Positions 9,086 through 19,109 are shown, numbered from the stretch's first letter. The stretch: 64,000 nt of DNA from Flavobacteriaceae bacterium D16 (GCA_021295155.1 JAJTJC010000035.1:434001-498000); one strand, 5' to 3'. Notes: a model not told the origin generated them from the letters alone. Program-made: numbers and translations.

Positions 9086-10570
9086 ATGGCCAAAGACGCC
9101 TCTAAAAAGCACAGACAAGACGAACATATTGTAGAAAATCGTGAGTTAAACATCTGGGAGGCACTTATTCCTGTCTTTGCGCTTGTTCTCATGCTGGCCT
9201 ATAACGTATATGTCTTTGGCGATGACGCTATAGGAGGATCCAATCAATTCATTCTTTTAATGGGTGGTGCAGTCGCCGCCATTGTAGGTTTCTTTAATAA
9301 GGTAACCTACAAACAGATGCTGGCCGAAGTGGCAGAGAATGTTAAGTCCACAACCGGCGCTTTATTAATCTTACTAATGGTTGGAGCCTTGGCAGGCACC
9401 TGGCTGATCAGTGGAATCATCCCTGCCATGATCTATTACGGCTTACAAATCCTGAACCCTACTATTTTCCTGGGCGCATGTGTGGTCATCAGTGCCATCA
9501 TATCGATCGCAACAGGAAGCAGCTGGACCACAGCTGCTACCGTGGGTATTGCGTTAATTGGAATCGGTGATGCCCTGGGTATTTCTTTGGGCATGACTGC
9601 AGGGGCCGTACTATCCGGTGCTTATTTCGGGGATAAAATGTCGCCTTTAAGTGACACTACCAACCTGGCGCCTGCCATGGCCGGTGGGGAACTCTTTGGC
9701 CATATTCGCTACATGACCTACACCACTATCCCTACTATCAGCATCACGCTGTTGGTTTTTTTAATTATCGGGTTTAATCTGGATACAACAGGTATCGCCG
9801 ACACTGATTCTATTTTGACTTCCATTGATAAAGCTTTTAATATAAATGGTTGGCTTTTTATTGTACCATTGGTAGTCATTCTCATGATCGTTCGTAAAGC
9901 TCCTCCCCTGCTAGCTTTATTAATCGGCACCTTGTTAGGCGGCTTATTCGCCTTGATTTTTCAACCCAATGTGGTTGCTGGAATTACAGGAGCAGGTTCC
10001 CTCGACTTCGAATCGGCTTATAAAGGCATCCTGAATGCCATTACAATCAAAACTTCGGTTGCTACGGATAATCCTGCCCTGAACGACTTGTTTTCAGCCA
10101 AAGGCATGGCTGGTATGCTCGGAACTATCTGGCTAATTGTTTGCGCAATGGTCTTTGGTGGCGTTATGGACGGAATTGGAGCCTTGTCCCGTATTACCAA
10201 GAGCCTGCTTGGACTTGCCAAGACCACCCTGGGACTTTTTGCAAGCACTGTGGGAAGTTGTCTTGCCTTGAATATTACAGCATCAGATCAATATCTGGCC
10301 ATTGTGGTTCCCGGTAAAATGTTTGCCCAGGCTTATGAAGATCGCGGACTGGCACCTGAAAACCTGAGCCGAACCCTGGAAGACTCAGGTACGGTCACTT
10401 CTGTGCTTATTCCATGGAACACCTGTGGCGCTTATCACAGTGGGGTACTTGGTGTAAGTGTCGCCGAATATTTCTTCTTTGCCATATTCAATTGGCTTAG
10501 CCCAATCACTACTTTGGTATTTGCTGCAATGGGGATTAAAATCAAGCAGCTCAAAACCGGAAAAGATTAA
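9086..10570 (+). CDS. nhaC: NhaC-family Na+/H+ antiporter or amino-acid transporter
   Basis: A 494-residue inner-membrane protein with about 11-12 hydrophobic segments, a short charged N-terminus (MAKDASKKHRQDEH) and family features such as SSWTTAATVGIALIGIG, GAYFGDKMSPLSDTTNLAPA and TASDQYLAIVVPGKMF. NhaC antiporters exchange Na+ and H+; some members of the superfamily (MetT type) have been proposed as methionine transporters. Given the lyase directly upstream, methionine uptake is an alternative role, but nothing in the sequence decides it. Confidence 0.88.
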   Translation: MAKDASKKHRQDEHIVENRELNIWEALIPVFALVLMLAYNVYVFGDDAIGGSNQFILLMGGAVAAIVGFFNKVTYKQMLAEVAENVKSTTGALLILLMVGALAGTWLISGIIPAMIYYGLQILNPTIFLGACVVISAIISIATGSSWTTAATVGIALIGIGDALGISLGMTAGAVLSGAYFGDKMSPLSDTTNLAPAMAGGELFGHIRYMTYTTIPTISITLLVFLIIGFNLDTTGIADTDSILTSIDKAFNINGWLFIVPLVVILMIVRKAPPLLALLIGTLLGGLFALIFQPNVVAGITGAGSLDFESAYKGILNAITIKTSVATDNPALNDLFSAKGMAGMLGTIWLIVCAMVFGGVMDGIGALSRITKSLLGLAKTTLGLFASTVGSCLALNITASDQYLAIVVPGKMFAQAYEDRGLAPENLSRTLEDSGTVTSVLIPWNTCGAYHSGVLGVSVAEYFFFAIFNWLSPITTLVFAAMGIKIKQLKTGKD

Positions 10571-10657
10571 ACCAAAACACAGCTTTAAATTTCATAAAAA
10601 AGTCATCCCTTTTCCCTTGAGATTTTATAATTTCACGGTATAAAAATCTATCGTATT

Positions 10658-11164
10658 ATGGCAACTGTTACATTAAAAGGAAATGCAATAAATACCCTTG
10701 GGTCACTTCCCGCTGTAGGGAGCATGGCCCCTGAATTTACACTAACTAAAGGAGACCTCTCTGATGCCCGTTTATCAGATTATAAAGGAAAAAAAGTAGT
10801 GCTCAATATATTTCCCAGCATTGATACTGGAACATGCGCTCAATCAGTGCGCCAGTTTAATCAGGAAGCTACGGAACTAAGCAATACAAAAGTGCTTTGT
10901 GTATCTAAGGACCTTCCCTTTGCCCAGGCACGATTTTGTGGTGCAGAGGGAATTGACAATGTTGAAATGCTGTCCGATTTCAGGGATGGTAATTTTGGCA
11001 AGGCCTATTCATTGGAATTTACGGACGGTCCGTTATTCCCGCTGCTGTCAAGAGCTGTTGTTGTTCTGGATACGGATGGCAAGGTTGTCTACACCGAACA
11101 AGTCCCTGAAATTGTTGATGAACCCAACTATAAAGCGGCTCTGGTAGCCTTAATGGATGCCTAG
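10658..11164 (+). CDS. tpx: Thiol peroxidase (Tpx)
   Basis: An atypical 2-Cys peroxiredoxin that reduces peroxides with thioredoxin. The 168 residues contain the peroxidatic Cys C60 in SIDTGTCAQSVRQFN and the resolving Cys C94 in ARFCGAEGI, spaced as in Tpx. No signal peptide, so cytoplasmic. Its end overlaps the dgkA start by 8 bp, which suggests cotranscription. Confidence 0.96.
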   Translation: MATVTLKGNAINTLGSLPAVGSMAPEFTLTKGDLSDARLSDYKGKKVVLNIFPSIDTGTCAQSVRQFNQEATELSNTKVLCVSKDLPFAQARFCGAEGIDNVEMLSDFRDGNFGKAYSLEFTDGPLFPLLSRAVVVLDTDGKVVYTEQVPEIVDEPNYKAALVALMDA

Positions 11165-11522
11165 GGAGAGTTTTCTCAAGAACCGAATAAAAAGTATAGG
11201 ATTCGCCCTCAGGGGAGTTTTGGTTTTAATCAGGACTGAACGTAGCATTAAAATACAGCTGTTTATAGCCCTGCTGATCACTGCTGCCGGATTTTACTAT
11301 AACATTAGTGCTACAGAATGGATCCTCCAAACCCTGGCCATTGCACTTGTCCTGGGAATTGAAGGTCTGAATACCGCGGTTGAGAAAATAGCAGATTACA
11401 TTCAACCCAGATACGACCAAAAAATTGGTTTTATTAAAGATGTGGCGGCAGGAGCTGTTATGTTAGTAGCTATTGGGGCTGCAATTATTGGGTTGATTAT
11501 ATACATACCCAAAGTATTTTGA
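11157..11522 (+). CDS. dgkA: Diacylglycerol (or undecaprenol) kinase, DgkA family
   Basis: A 121-residue inner-membrane kinase with three hydrophobic segments, the standard size. Family residues are visible in FALRGVLVLIRTERSIKIQL, in GIEGLNTAVEKIADYIQP (the Asn/Glu active-site helix) and in IKDVAAGAV. It phosphorylates diacylglycerol in Gram-negative relatives; in other lineages the family acts on undecaprenol. The start ATG lies within the last codons of tpx. Confidence 0.92.
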   Translation: MPRESFLKNRIKSIGFALRGVLVLIRTERSIKIQLFIALLITAAGFYYNISATEWILQTLAIALVLGIEGLNTAVEKIADYIQPRYDQKIGFIKDVAAGAVMLVAIGAAIIGLIIYIPKVF

Positions 11523-11586
11523 CACTACCCGAAACGCTTCGAAGGGGTGAAATTCGTATTTTAGCGTAACAGAAGCGCAGGATTGC

Positions 11587-13953
11587 ATGGCAAAAAAGAG
11601 AAAAAAGTCGAAGTCAACATCAGCCAAAAAAAAAGGCCTTTCTTTGACCCTGTCTACCCAAAACAAGATCATACTAGGAAGTCTGTTGATTCTCTTCAGT
11701 ATAGCGCTGTTTTTCTCCTTTGCCTCCTTTTACTTTAGCTGGGAATCCGATCAGAGTCTTCTAACGGAATTTTCAGACCGAAATGAACAGGCCCAGAACC
11801 TGTTGAACAAATTTGGAGCAAGTGTAAGCCATTTCTTTATGTACAGAGGCTTTGGCCTGGCTTCGTTTGTTTTTCCTGTTTTACTATGCCTGACCGGGCT
11901 TTACCTCTTTTTAGGCCTGGAACGCAAAGGGCTTATTGGTAAATGGATCTGGGGTTTGGTGTTCTTGATTTGGACTTCAATCGCACTTGGCTTTTTCGCC
12001 ATTGAAAAACCTTTGCTAGGCGGACTTATTGGCTATGAGATGAATGATTTCCTTCAGGATTATACCGGTAAAATCGGCGTACTGCTCTTATTATTATTTG
12101 GCCTCACTGTAATTTTGGTGCGCTTGTTTCGCTTCTCCCCACAGGCAATTGCCCAGTACTTCCAAAACAAGGCCAGTTCTGTTAAAAAGGAATTCCACAC
12201 CCAGGCGGCAGAATCGAGCCTGTCTGTAGAAATTGAGACCGAGACCAAGCAAGAAATTCCCGATCCCTATACTCATAAAGAAAATATACCGGTTCTAGAA
12301 CCAGAAACACCAATAGGTAACGATAGTAAAATAACAGAAAGTGACACGAATCCAGATATAAAAATTGAGGTCGAAGCGGTCCAGGAAGAGAAAGAGGAGA
12401 CCGATATCCTGGCCGATAAGCTCGTGGAAGACTTTGGAGAATTCGATCCAACCCTCGAACTGGGTAATTATAAATTTCCTCACCTGCAACTACTCGACAC
12501 CCATGGGGCGGCTGGCGGGATAACCATAAACCAGGAAGAACTCGAGGATAATAAGAACCGGATTGTCAACACCCTGAGGAATTACAAGATTGGTATATCC
12601 CAGATAAAAGCCACTATTGGCCCTACGGTTACCCTCTATGAAATTGTTCCTGAGGCCGGTGTACGGATCTCCAAGATCAAAAACCTGGAGGACGATATTG
12701 CCTTATCACTGGCGGCTTTGGGGATCAGGATCATTGCCCCTATTCCCGGAAAAGGAACCATCGGTATTGAGGTTCCTAACAAAAACGCCACCATAGTTTC
12801 CATGCGATCTGTAATCGCATCTACCAAATTCCAAAATGCAGAGATGGAACTGCCTATTGCTTTTGGAAAAACCATTAGCAATGAAACATTTGTGGTAGAC
12901 CTGGCTAAAATGCCCCATATGCTAATGGCAGGTGCCACAGGGCAGGGTAAATCCGTAGGACTCAATGCTGTTTTGACTTCCCTTTTGTACAAAAAGCATC
13001 CTGCTGAAGTGAAATTTATTCTGGTAGATCCCAAAAAGGTGGAACTCACCCTGTACAACAAAATAGAACGCCACTTCCTGGCCAAACTGCCTGATGTCCC
13101 TGATGCGATAATCACCGATAACCAACAGGTAATCAACACCTTGAATTCGCTTTGCATTGAAATGGATAATCGCTATGAGCTCCTAAAAGGGGCTATGGTC
13201 CGTAATATCAAGGAATACAATACCAAATTCAAAGCGCGCAAACTCAATCCAAATGACGGACACCAATTTTTACCTTATATCGTATTGGTGATCGATGAGT
13301 TTGCGGATCTGATCATGTCTGCCGGGAAGGAAATTGAAACACCAATCGCCCGTCTGGCACAGCTTGCAAGGGCAATAGGCATCCACCTTGTGATTGCTAC
13401 ACAACGGCCTTCTGTAAACGTGATAACGGGGCTTATCAAAGCAAACTTCCCTGCCCGAATCGCATTCCGCGTAACTTCCAAGATCGATTCGCGTACAATT
13501 CTGGATACCCAGGGGGCAGAACAACTTATTGGGCGTGGTGACATGCTCTTCACCCAGGGCAACGATATTACAAGATTGCAATGTGCCTTTGTAGATACCC
13601 CGGAAGTGGCAAAGATCACAGAGTATATCGGCTCTCAGCGGGCCTATCCCGAAGCCCACCTTCTGCCGGAGTATGTAGGCGATGATTCTGGCACAAGTAT
13701 TGATTATGCTATTGAAGACCGGGATGCCTTGTTCCGCGACGCAGCAGAAGTAATCGTAACAGCACAGCAGGGATCTGCTTCGCTTATTCAGCGTAAGCTT
13801 AAGCTGGGATATAACCGTGCAGGTCGAATTATCGACCAATTGGAAGCTGCGGGTATTGTAGGTCCTTTTGAAGGTAGCAAGGCCAGACAGGTACTGGTGC
13901 CCGATATATATGCGCTGGAACAATTATTGAACAATGAAACCCAACAAACATGA
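11587..13953 (+). CDS. ftsK: DNA translocase FtsK/SpoIIIE family
   Basis: Pumps DNA through the division septum and helps resolve chromosome dimers. The 788 residues start with a very basic tail (KKRKKSKSTSAKKK), four membrane segments (about 25-200), an acidic linker (about 210-285), the FtsK alpha/beta motor with Walker A GATGQGKS (about 450-457) and Walker B LVIDEFADL, and a C-terminal winged-helix gamma domain (about 715-780; SASLIQRKLKLGYNRAGRIIDQLEAAGIVGP) that reads polar KOPS-like motifs. It heads a tight group with lolA, lptG and ribB; the stop overlaps lolA by 4 bp. Confidence 0.97.
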   Translation: MAKKRKKSKSTSAKKKGLSLTLSTQNKIILGSLLILFSIALFFSFASFYFSWESDQSLLTEFSDRNEQAQNLLNKFGASVSHFFMYRGFGLASFVFPVLLCLTGLYLFLGLERKGLIGKWIWGLVFLIWTSIALGFFAIEKPLLGGLIGYEMNDFLQDYTGKIGVLLLLLFGLTVILVRLFRFSPQAIAQYFQNKASSVKKEFHTQAAESSLSVEIETETKQEIPDPYTHKENIPVLEPETPIGNDSKITESDTNPDIKIEVEAVQEEKEETDILADKLVEDFGEFDPTLELGNYKFPHLQLLDTHGAAGGITINQEELEDNKNRIVNTLRNYKIGISQIKATIGPTVTLYEIVPEAGVRISKIKNLEDDIALSLAALGIRIIAPIPGKGTIGIEVPNKNATIVSMRSVIASTKFQNAEMELPIAFGKTISNETFVVDLAKMPHMLMAGATGQGKSVGLNAVLTSLLYKKHPAEVKFILVDPKKVELTLYNKIERHFLAKLPDVPDAIITDNQQVINTLNSLCIEMDNRYELLKGAMVRNIKEYNTKFKARKLNPNDGHQFLPYIVLVIDEFADLIMSAGKEIETPIARLAQLARAIGIHLVIATQRPSVNVITGLIKANFPARIAFRVTSKIDSRTILDTQGAEQLIGRGDMLFTQGNDITRLQCAFVDTPEVAKITEYIGSQRAYPEAHLLPEYVGDDSGTSIDYAIEDRDALFRDAAEVIVTAQQGSASLIQRKLKLGYNRAGRIIDQLEAAGIVGPFEGSKARQVLVPDIYALEQLLNNETQQT

Positions 13954-14594
13954 AAAAGTATTTAGTATACTTCCTTATAACCTCAATACCCGCACTGGGA
14001 TTGGCTCAGGACGCAGATAAAGCAAAAGCCTTGCTCGATGAAGTCTATGATAAGGTAAAGGCCTATGAAAATATTGAAGTTGATTTCAAATACTCACTGG
14101 AGAATACGGAGGCAAATATCAACCAGGAAACGCGTGGCAATGTCACCCTGGAAGGAGATAAATACCTATTGAACTATCTCGGGGCTATTCAGTTATATGA
14201 CGGACAAAAAGTATATACGGTAGTTCCTGAAAACGAGGAGGTTACTATAGAGGACCAAAGTGATGAAGAAAATACGATTACTCCATCCAGGATGCTGACT
14301 TTTTACAAAAAAGGGCATACCTATAGCTGGGATATCCTCCAAAACGTGCAGGGTAGAAAAATACAATTTGTAAAACTGGTCCCCATAGATACCAATTCTA
14401 CCATTGAGAGCATTTTACTGGGAATAGACGCAGAAACCAAGCACATATTTCGCTTAATTGAAACGGGGGCTAATGGCACCAAGACCACCATCACTGTTAA
14501 TTCTTTTAAAACAAATCAGCCCTTGTCCAAAACCTTATTTACCTTTGATGAGAACAAGTACAAAGAAGAAGGGTACTACATCATAAGGAATTAG
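13950..14594 (+). CDS. lolA: LolA-like outer-membrane lipoprotein carrier protein
   Basis: A 214-residue exported protein with a signal peptide (1-19, ending LGLAQ) followed by the open half-barrel fold of LolA (AKALLDEVYDKVKAYENIEVDFKYSLEN at the start, then alternating strands). It likely shuttles lipoproteins through the periplasm. Position between ftsK and an LptF/G permease supports an envelope role. It overlaps ftsK by 4 bp and is 3 bp from the next gene. Confidence 0.85.
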   Translation: MKKYLVYFLITSIPALGLAQDADKAKALLDEVYDKVKAYENIEVDFKYSLENTEANINQETRGNVTLEGDKYLLNYLGAIQLYDGQKVYTVVPENEEVTIEDQSDEENTITPSRMLTFYKKGHTYSWDILQNVQGRKIQFVKLVPIDTNSTIESILLGIDAETKHIFRLIETGANGTKTTITVNSFKTNQPLSKTLFTFDENKYKEEGYYIIRN

Positions 14595-14597
14595 GCC

Positions 14598-16106
14598 TTG
14601 CGGATTCTAGATCAATACATTTTAAAACGATTACTCTACAATTTTTTCAGTTCGTTTGTGATCCTGATGTTTATTTTCATCTTCCAAACGATCTGGCTCT
14701 TTATAGATGACCTTGCCGGAAAAGGATTGGATATAATTATTATAGGAAAATTCCTGTTTTATCTGATGCCCAACCTTACCGAAAAGGTTTTGCCATTAAC
14801 CGTTCTGCTTGCATCCATAATTACCTTCGGGACTTTTGCGGAAAACTATGAGTTCGCTGCCATGAAAGCTTCCGGGATTTCGCTACAGCGATCCATGCTC
14901 AGCCTGATTGTTTTTGTAGTCTTCCTGGGTGGCCTCACATTTTATTTTGCAAACAGTGTAATCCCGGCATCAGAACAAAAGATCTATAACCTCAGACGAA
15001 ATATAGCCAAGGTAAAACCGGCCGCTGCCATTGAAGAAGGGGTCTTCAGCGATCTCGAAGGGCGCAACATCAAGGTAGACCGAAAATACGGGGAGAACGA
15101 TCGCTTTCTCGAAAAAATCATTATCCACAGGAAATCCAAAGCACAGAAGAATATTACTGTTATCAAGGCAAAGAAGGGAGAATTGATCAGCAGCGACCGC
15201 TCGGATATCATACAGTTAGTCCTGAAAGACGGACATTATTATGAAGATATAGAGCCTAAAAACAGCCGGGATCAAAAGAAATATCCCTTCGCAAAAGCTG
15301 TTTTTGATACCTACACCATCAATATTGAACTTCCCGACAACCAGCAGGACCTGGAAGAAGAGCGAAATGTCCGTACAGATAAGATGAAGAACATCAGCAG
15401 GCTTGCCAAGGACATAGATTCTCTTAAAGAGAACAATATTAAGATCGTAAAGGCTTTTTCAAAAAACATTAGTTCCAGGATGGGGGCATTCCTGCCCCTG
15501 TGGAATAATGATACTATTAACAACCCAAGTGCTCAGGGAGATCTGATTGAACCGGAAATTCCCGAAACTGTCCAGTTAAAAGATTCCGTTGATACCTTAA
15601 CTACTCCTTATACCGGCGACATTGTATCCCTTTTCAAAGTTTGGCAACAAGGCCAGGTATACACCTCAGCTAAAAGCTCTGTAAGCAATATTTTGAATTC
15701 GGTAGTAGGTAAAAAGGAAGAACTGGAACGGCGCTATAAAATTTACAATATGCATATTCTGTCCCTTCACAAGAAATATGCATTGGCCTTTTCCTGTATT
15801 ATCCTGTTTTTCGTGGGAGCACCACTTGGAGCAATCATCCGAAAGGGTGGTTTGGGCCTTCCTATGGTAATAGCCATAGTACTCTTCCTGGCTTACTATT
15901 TCATTGGTGTTTTTGCCGGCAACTATGCTAAGGAGGGTAACATACACCCTATCTTGGGAGCATGGCTATCTACCCTAATAATGTTACCTTTGAGCGTTTA
16001 TTTGACCAAGCGGGCAACGGCAGATCGTGGATTGATGGATTTTGGACATATAACGGATCCCATTAGGAGGTTTTTTAAAGGAGTTAAGCAAAGATTTGCG
16101 AAATGA
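14598..16106 (+). CDS. LptF/LptG family permease (YjgP/YjgQ)
   Basis: An inner-membrane part of the lipopolysaccharide export ABC transporter. The 502 residues show three N-terminal membrane segments (RILDQYILKRLLYNFFSSFVI; the DQYILK start is typical), a long periplasmic jellyroll region (about 130-385), and three C-terminal segments (about 395-475). The start is TTG at 14598, 3 bp after the lolA stop; no closer in-frame ATG precedes the conserved start. Bacteroidota often have two members; only one is in this window. It overlaps ribB by 4 bp. Confidence 0.88.
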   Translation: MRILDQYILKRLLYNFFSSFVILMFIFIFQTIWLFIDDLAGKGLDIIIIGKFLFYLMPNLTEKVLPLTVLLASIITFGTFAENYEFAAMKASGISLQRSMLSLIVFVVFLGGLTFYFANSVIPASEQKIYNLRRNIAKVKPAAAIEEGVFSDLEGRNIKVDRKYGENDRFLEKIIIHRKSKAQKNITVIKAKKGELISSDRSDIIQLVLKDGHYYEDIEPKNSRDQKKYPFAKAVFDTYTINIELPDNQQDLEEERNVRTDKMKNISRLAKDIDSLKENNIKIVKAFSKNISSRMGAFLPLWNNDTINNPSAQGDLIEPEIPETVQLKDSVDTLTTPYTGDIVSLFKVWQQGQVYTSAKSSVSNILNSVVGKKEELERRYKIYNMHILSLHKKYALAFSCIILFFVGAPLGAIIRKGGLGLPMVIAIVLFLAYYFIGVFAGNYAKEGNIHPILGAWLSTLIMLPLSVYLTKRATADRGLMDFGHITDPIRRFFKGVKQRFAK

Positions 16107-17245
16107 TAGTGAGCAAGGAAATGAAAGTTCAGCTGAATACCATAGAAGAGGCTATAGCCGATATCAAGCAAGGTAAGGTTGTAATTGTTGTTGATGATGA
16201 AAACAGGGAGAATGAAGGAGACTTCATCGCCGCTGCCGAAAAGGTGACTCCGGAAATGATCAATTTTATGGCTAAACACGGCCGCGGTTTGATCTGTGCT
16301 CCGCTAACCGAAGAAAGGTGCAAAGAGCTGGACTTAACGATGATGGTAGAAAACAATACGGTACTTCACCATACACAATTTACTATATCTGTAGACCTTA
16401 TTGGTCATGGTTGCACTACGGGAATTTCTGTACATGACCGGTCTAAAACCATTAAGGCACTTGTCAATGCGGAAACCCGACCAGAGCAGCTGGGCAGGCC
16501 AGGACATATATTCCCGCTGAAAGCCAAGAATGGCGGTGTTTTACGTAGAACAGGACATACAGAGGCTGCTGTAGATTTTGCCAGATTGGCCGGATTAGCC
16601 CCTGCCGGTATTTTAGTGGAGATTTTGAATGAGGATGGAACTATGGCAAGGCTTCCACACCTGGTGGAAGTTGCACGTAAGTTTGATCTTAAGCTGGTTT
16701 CCATTGAAGACCTTGTTGCTTATCGCATGCGGCATGACAGCCTCATAAATAAGCGGGAGTCTTTTGAAGTAGATACGCGATTTGGTCGCTTCACCCTTCA
16801 TGCCTATCAGCAAACTACCAATGATCAGGTACACCTGGCATTGACCAAAGGCGATTGGAAACTGAATGATCCGGTTCTTACTCGTATCAATTCCACATTG
16901 GTCAACAATGATATTTTAGGGACCCTTACCCACAATATCGATGAAAAACTGGATGATATGTTTAAAGCGCTAAACGAAGAAGGAAAAGGTGCCATAGTAT
17001 TCATCAACCAGCAAAGTCAGTCGTTTAATCTGTTAAAGCGTATCAAGGGATTAAAGGATAACCAGAAAAAGGGGATTAAAAAGGCCCCTAAAATTGAAAT
17101 GGATACACGTGATTTTGGAATAGGAGCACAGATCCTTCACGACCTGGACATTAGTAAAATGCGCCTCATGACCAATTCCAAACAAGCCAAAAGAGTAGGT
17201 ATTGTGGGTTACGGTCTGGAAATAGTAGAATATGTTCCCTACTAA
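16103..17245 (+). CDS. ribB: 3,4-dihydroxy-2-butanone 4-phosphate synthase with degenerate GTP cyclohydrolase II domain
   Basis: The N-terminal domain (about 10-210) forms dihydroxybutanone phosphate from ribulose 5-phosphate in riboflavin synthesis: [23 protein letters not shown] and the [11 protein letters not shown] blocks are intact. The C-terminal part aligns with GTP cyclohydrolase II (ending DFGIGAQIL... and [13 protein letters not shown]), but the zinc Cys triad and catalytic motifs are lost: the HSEC position reads NSTL (about 263-266), the RCDCG position reads THNID (about 276-280) and QEGRGIGL reads QQSQSFNLL (about 303-311). So RibA activity is probably absent and must come from another gene. 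The ATG at 16103 overlaps the permease stop; an ATG at 16121 is an alternative start. Confidence 0.9.
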   Translation: MIVSKEMKVQLNTIEEAIADIKQGKVVIVVDDENRENEGDFIAAAEKVTPEMINFMAKHGRGLICAPLTEERCKELDLTMMVENNTVLHHTQFTISVDLIGHGCTTGISVHDRSKTIKALVNAETRPEQLGRPGHIFPLKAKNGGVLRRTGHTEAAVDFARLAGLAPAGILVEILNEDGTMARLPHLVEVARKFDLKLVSIEDLVAYRMRHDSLINKRESFEVDTRFGRFTLHAYQQTTNDQVHLALTKGDWKLNDPVLTRINSTLVNNDILGTLTHNIDEKLDDMFKALNEEGKGAIVFINQQSQSFNLLKRIKGLKDNQKKGIKKAPKIEMDTRDFGIGAQILHDLDISKMRLMTNSKQAKRVGIVGYGLEIVEYVPY

Positions 17246-17262
17246 GCGCTAATACTTCTGGT

Positions 17263-18453
17263 TTAAATACTTTTCAGAACCTTTCTTAAACGGTTTGCAC
17301 GGGAACTTACCTCTTCCTCAGACCATCCAATTTTAATCAACATAGAAATGGTTCGCCCCATCCAGTGATCGGATTTGCTGAAGTCCTGCTGGTCTGTTCT
17401 GCCAAGCTGATCACGAACCTCCTGCGGCAGTTTACCAAGCGATACCTGATTTTTCAAATGATCCCATTTCCTGTGGTAATGCCAGTTATTGTCGAACCAG
17501 TAAAAAGAGCCATCAACCCCAGCTTCCAGCAACGCCTTATGTGCTTTACGGGCTATTTCTTCTGTTGGCATAAAAAAATTCAGGAAGGAATAGTTCTGAA
17601 TACCCTTTTCCGGGACCCTTCTGAAGGTTACTTCGGGAATATCTCTGATAGACTGTTCAAGGATTCGATAATGTTTTTCCTGAATCTCCAAAAAGGAATC
17701 CAAACGCCGGACCTGTGCTACGCCAACAGCTGCATTTAGCTCTGAAATGCGGTAGTTATATCCTAAAAATGGATGGCTTTCCGCCCCTCTGTCATTGCCT
17801 GTATGGTCATGGCCGTGATCTGAAAAATGGTCAGCATTGTGATAATACGCTTCATTATTGGTTATCAGGGCTCCACCTTCTCCACAGGTGATGGTTTTAA
17901 CGTAATCGAATGAAAAACAGCCGATATCCCCGAAACTACCCAATGGTTTTCCTGCATAGCTACCCCCTATTGCCTGACAGGCATCTTCAATTAGCAGTAC
18001 ATTGTGCTCCCGGGCGATCTCCGACAAAGCATCCAAATCCGCCATGGAACCACACATGTGAACAGGCATGATTACACGGGTGCGTGAAGTTATGGCTTGT
18101 TTTACCGAATGCGGATCGAGTGTCAGCGTGTCATCAACATCGGCCAACACAGGAACGGCTCCCAGCGCCAGGACAGATTCAAAACTAGCTACAAAAGTGA
18201 AGGTGGGAAGGATAACCTCATCCCCTGCTCCTACTCCCGCACTAGCCATGGCTACCGTAAGGGCAGCTGTACCACTGCTTAGCAGCTGGGCATAGCGGGT
18301 TTGCATGCGTTCTGACAAAGCCTTTTCAAGTTCCCTGGCCTTCCAATGACCCTTTCTCATACCGTCAAAACCATAGCGCATCAATACCCCGGAGTCCAGT
18401 ACTTTTTGCACTTCCTGACGTTCCAGGTCACCAAACAATTCAAAACCAGGCAT
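17263..18453 (-). CDS. DegT/DnrJ/EryC1/StrS family aminotransferase
   Basis: A PLP enzyme of 396 residues of the sugar aminotransferase fold. The likely Schiff-base lysine is in SFDYVKTITCGEGGALITNN (about residue 187), with the preceding LLIEDACQAIGGSYAGKPLGSFGD block and N-terminal SSGTAALTVAMA. Family members aminate nucleotide-linked keto-sugars for glycan or antibiotic synthesis; the C-terminal part here (SFYWFDNNWHYHRKWDHLK) is less usual, so the substrate is open. The nitroreductase gene ends 12 bp upstream, suggesting one transcript. Confidence 0.85.
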   Translation of the reverse strand: MPGFELFGDLERQEVQKVLDSGVLMRYGFDGMRKGHWKARELEKALSERMQTRYAQLLSSGTAALTVAMASAGVGAGDEVILPTFTFVASFESVLALGAVPVLADVDDTLTLDPHSVKQAITSRTRVIMPVHMCGSMADLDALSEIAREHNVLLIEDACQAIGGSYAGKPLGSFGDIGCFSFDYVKTITCGEGGALITNNEAYYHNADHFSDHGHDHTGNDRGAESHPFLGYNYRISELNAAVGVAQVRRLDSFLEIQEKHYRILEQSIRDIPEVTFRRVPEKGIQNYSFLNFFMPTEEIARKAHKALLEAGVDGSFYWFDNNWHYHRKWDHLKNQVSLGKLPQEVRDQLGRTDQQDFSKSDHWMGRTISMLIKIGWSEEEVSSRANRLRKVLKSI

Positions 18454-18464
18454 AGTAACTTAAA

Positions 18465-19109
18465 TTATTGGGAATTGTTTAAATCAATAATCGATGTGGA
18501 CATCTTCCTTCTTACTTTCTTGAACTCTGCAAACATGTCGTCCTCAGCCCGGTATCCTATTGGCATTACCAAAACTGCGCTTAGTCCCTTTTCCTTTAAA
18601 CCGAGGAGTTCATTGTAGGGGTCAGGCTCAAAACCTTCCATAGGGCAGGCATCAATTTCCTCCAGGGCACATATGGTTAACAGGTTTCCCATGGCAAGAT
18701 AAGCCTGCCTGGTTGCCCACTCCTGAATTTCCTGCCGATTTTTATTACTAAATTCTTTGACCAAGTACTCCCGAAACGGATTGATAATCTGGTCGCTTGT
18801 TCCCCGTATTTCTTTTACCCGTTCAAAGTAACTTTTCACATAATCCCCGTCTACATTGCTTTCAACACAAAAAACAAGCAAATGTGAAGCCTGTGCTACC
18901 TGCTTTTGGTTATAGGAATGGGAAACAAGACGTTTTTGAAGGGCTTCATCTTCCAGGACTAACAAACGGATAGGTTGTAAGCCGTAGGAGGTTGCGGTGA
19001 GATTAAAGGCCTGCTTTAATCTGTCTACCTGCTCAGCATTCAACTTCCGGGAAGGATCGAACTTTTTGACCGCATAACGCCATTCTAAACGCTCAATTAT
19101 ATCGCTCAT
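18465..19109 (-). CDS. Nitroreductase family NAD(P)H-dependent oxidoreductase
   Basis: A 214-residue FMN-dependent oxidoreductase of the NfsB/NfnB type. The start ERLEWRYAVKKFDPSRKL holds the FMN-binding Arg/Lys pattern, LTATSYGLQPIRLLVLED and CALEEIDACPMEGFEP are further family blocks. It likely reduces quinones or nitro compounds in the cytoplasm. Upstream of and close to the DegT gene. Confidence 0.9.
   Translation of the reverse strand: MSDIIERLEWRYAVKKFDPSRKLNAEQVDRLKQAFNLTATSYGLQPIRLLVLEDEALQKRLVSHSYNQKQVAQASHLLVFCVESNVDGDYVKSYFERVKEIRGTSDQIINPFREYLVKEFSNKNRQEIQEWATRQAYLAMGNLLTICALEEIDACPMEGFEPDPYNELLGLKEKGLSAVLVMPIGYRAEDDMFAEFKKVRRKMSTSIIDLNNSQ

Noticed and set aside
12636-13923. Several long minus-strand frames inside ftsK
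   Set aside because: They lie opposite a strongly conserved gene, have no ribosome sites and read as low-complexity or Cys/Ser-rich shadow protein.
16000-16110. FMN riboswitch before ribB
   Set aside because: ribB overlaps the upstream permease gene by 4 bp, so there is no leader that could hold one.
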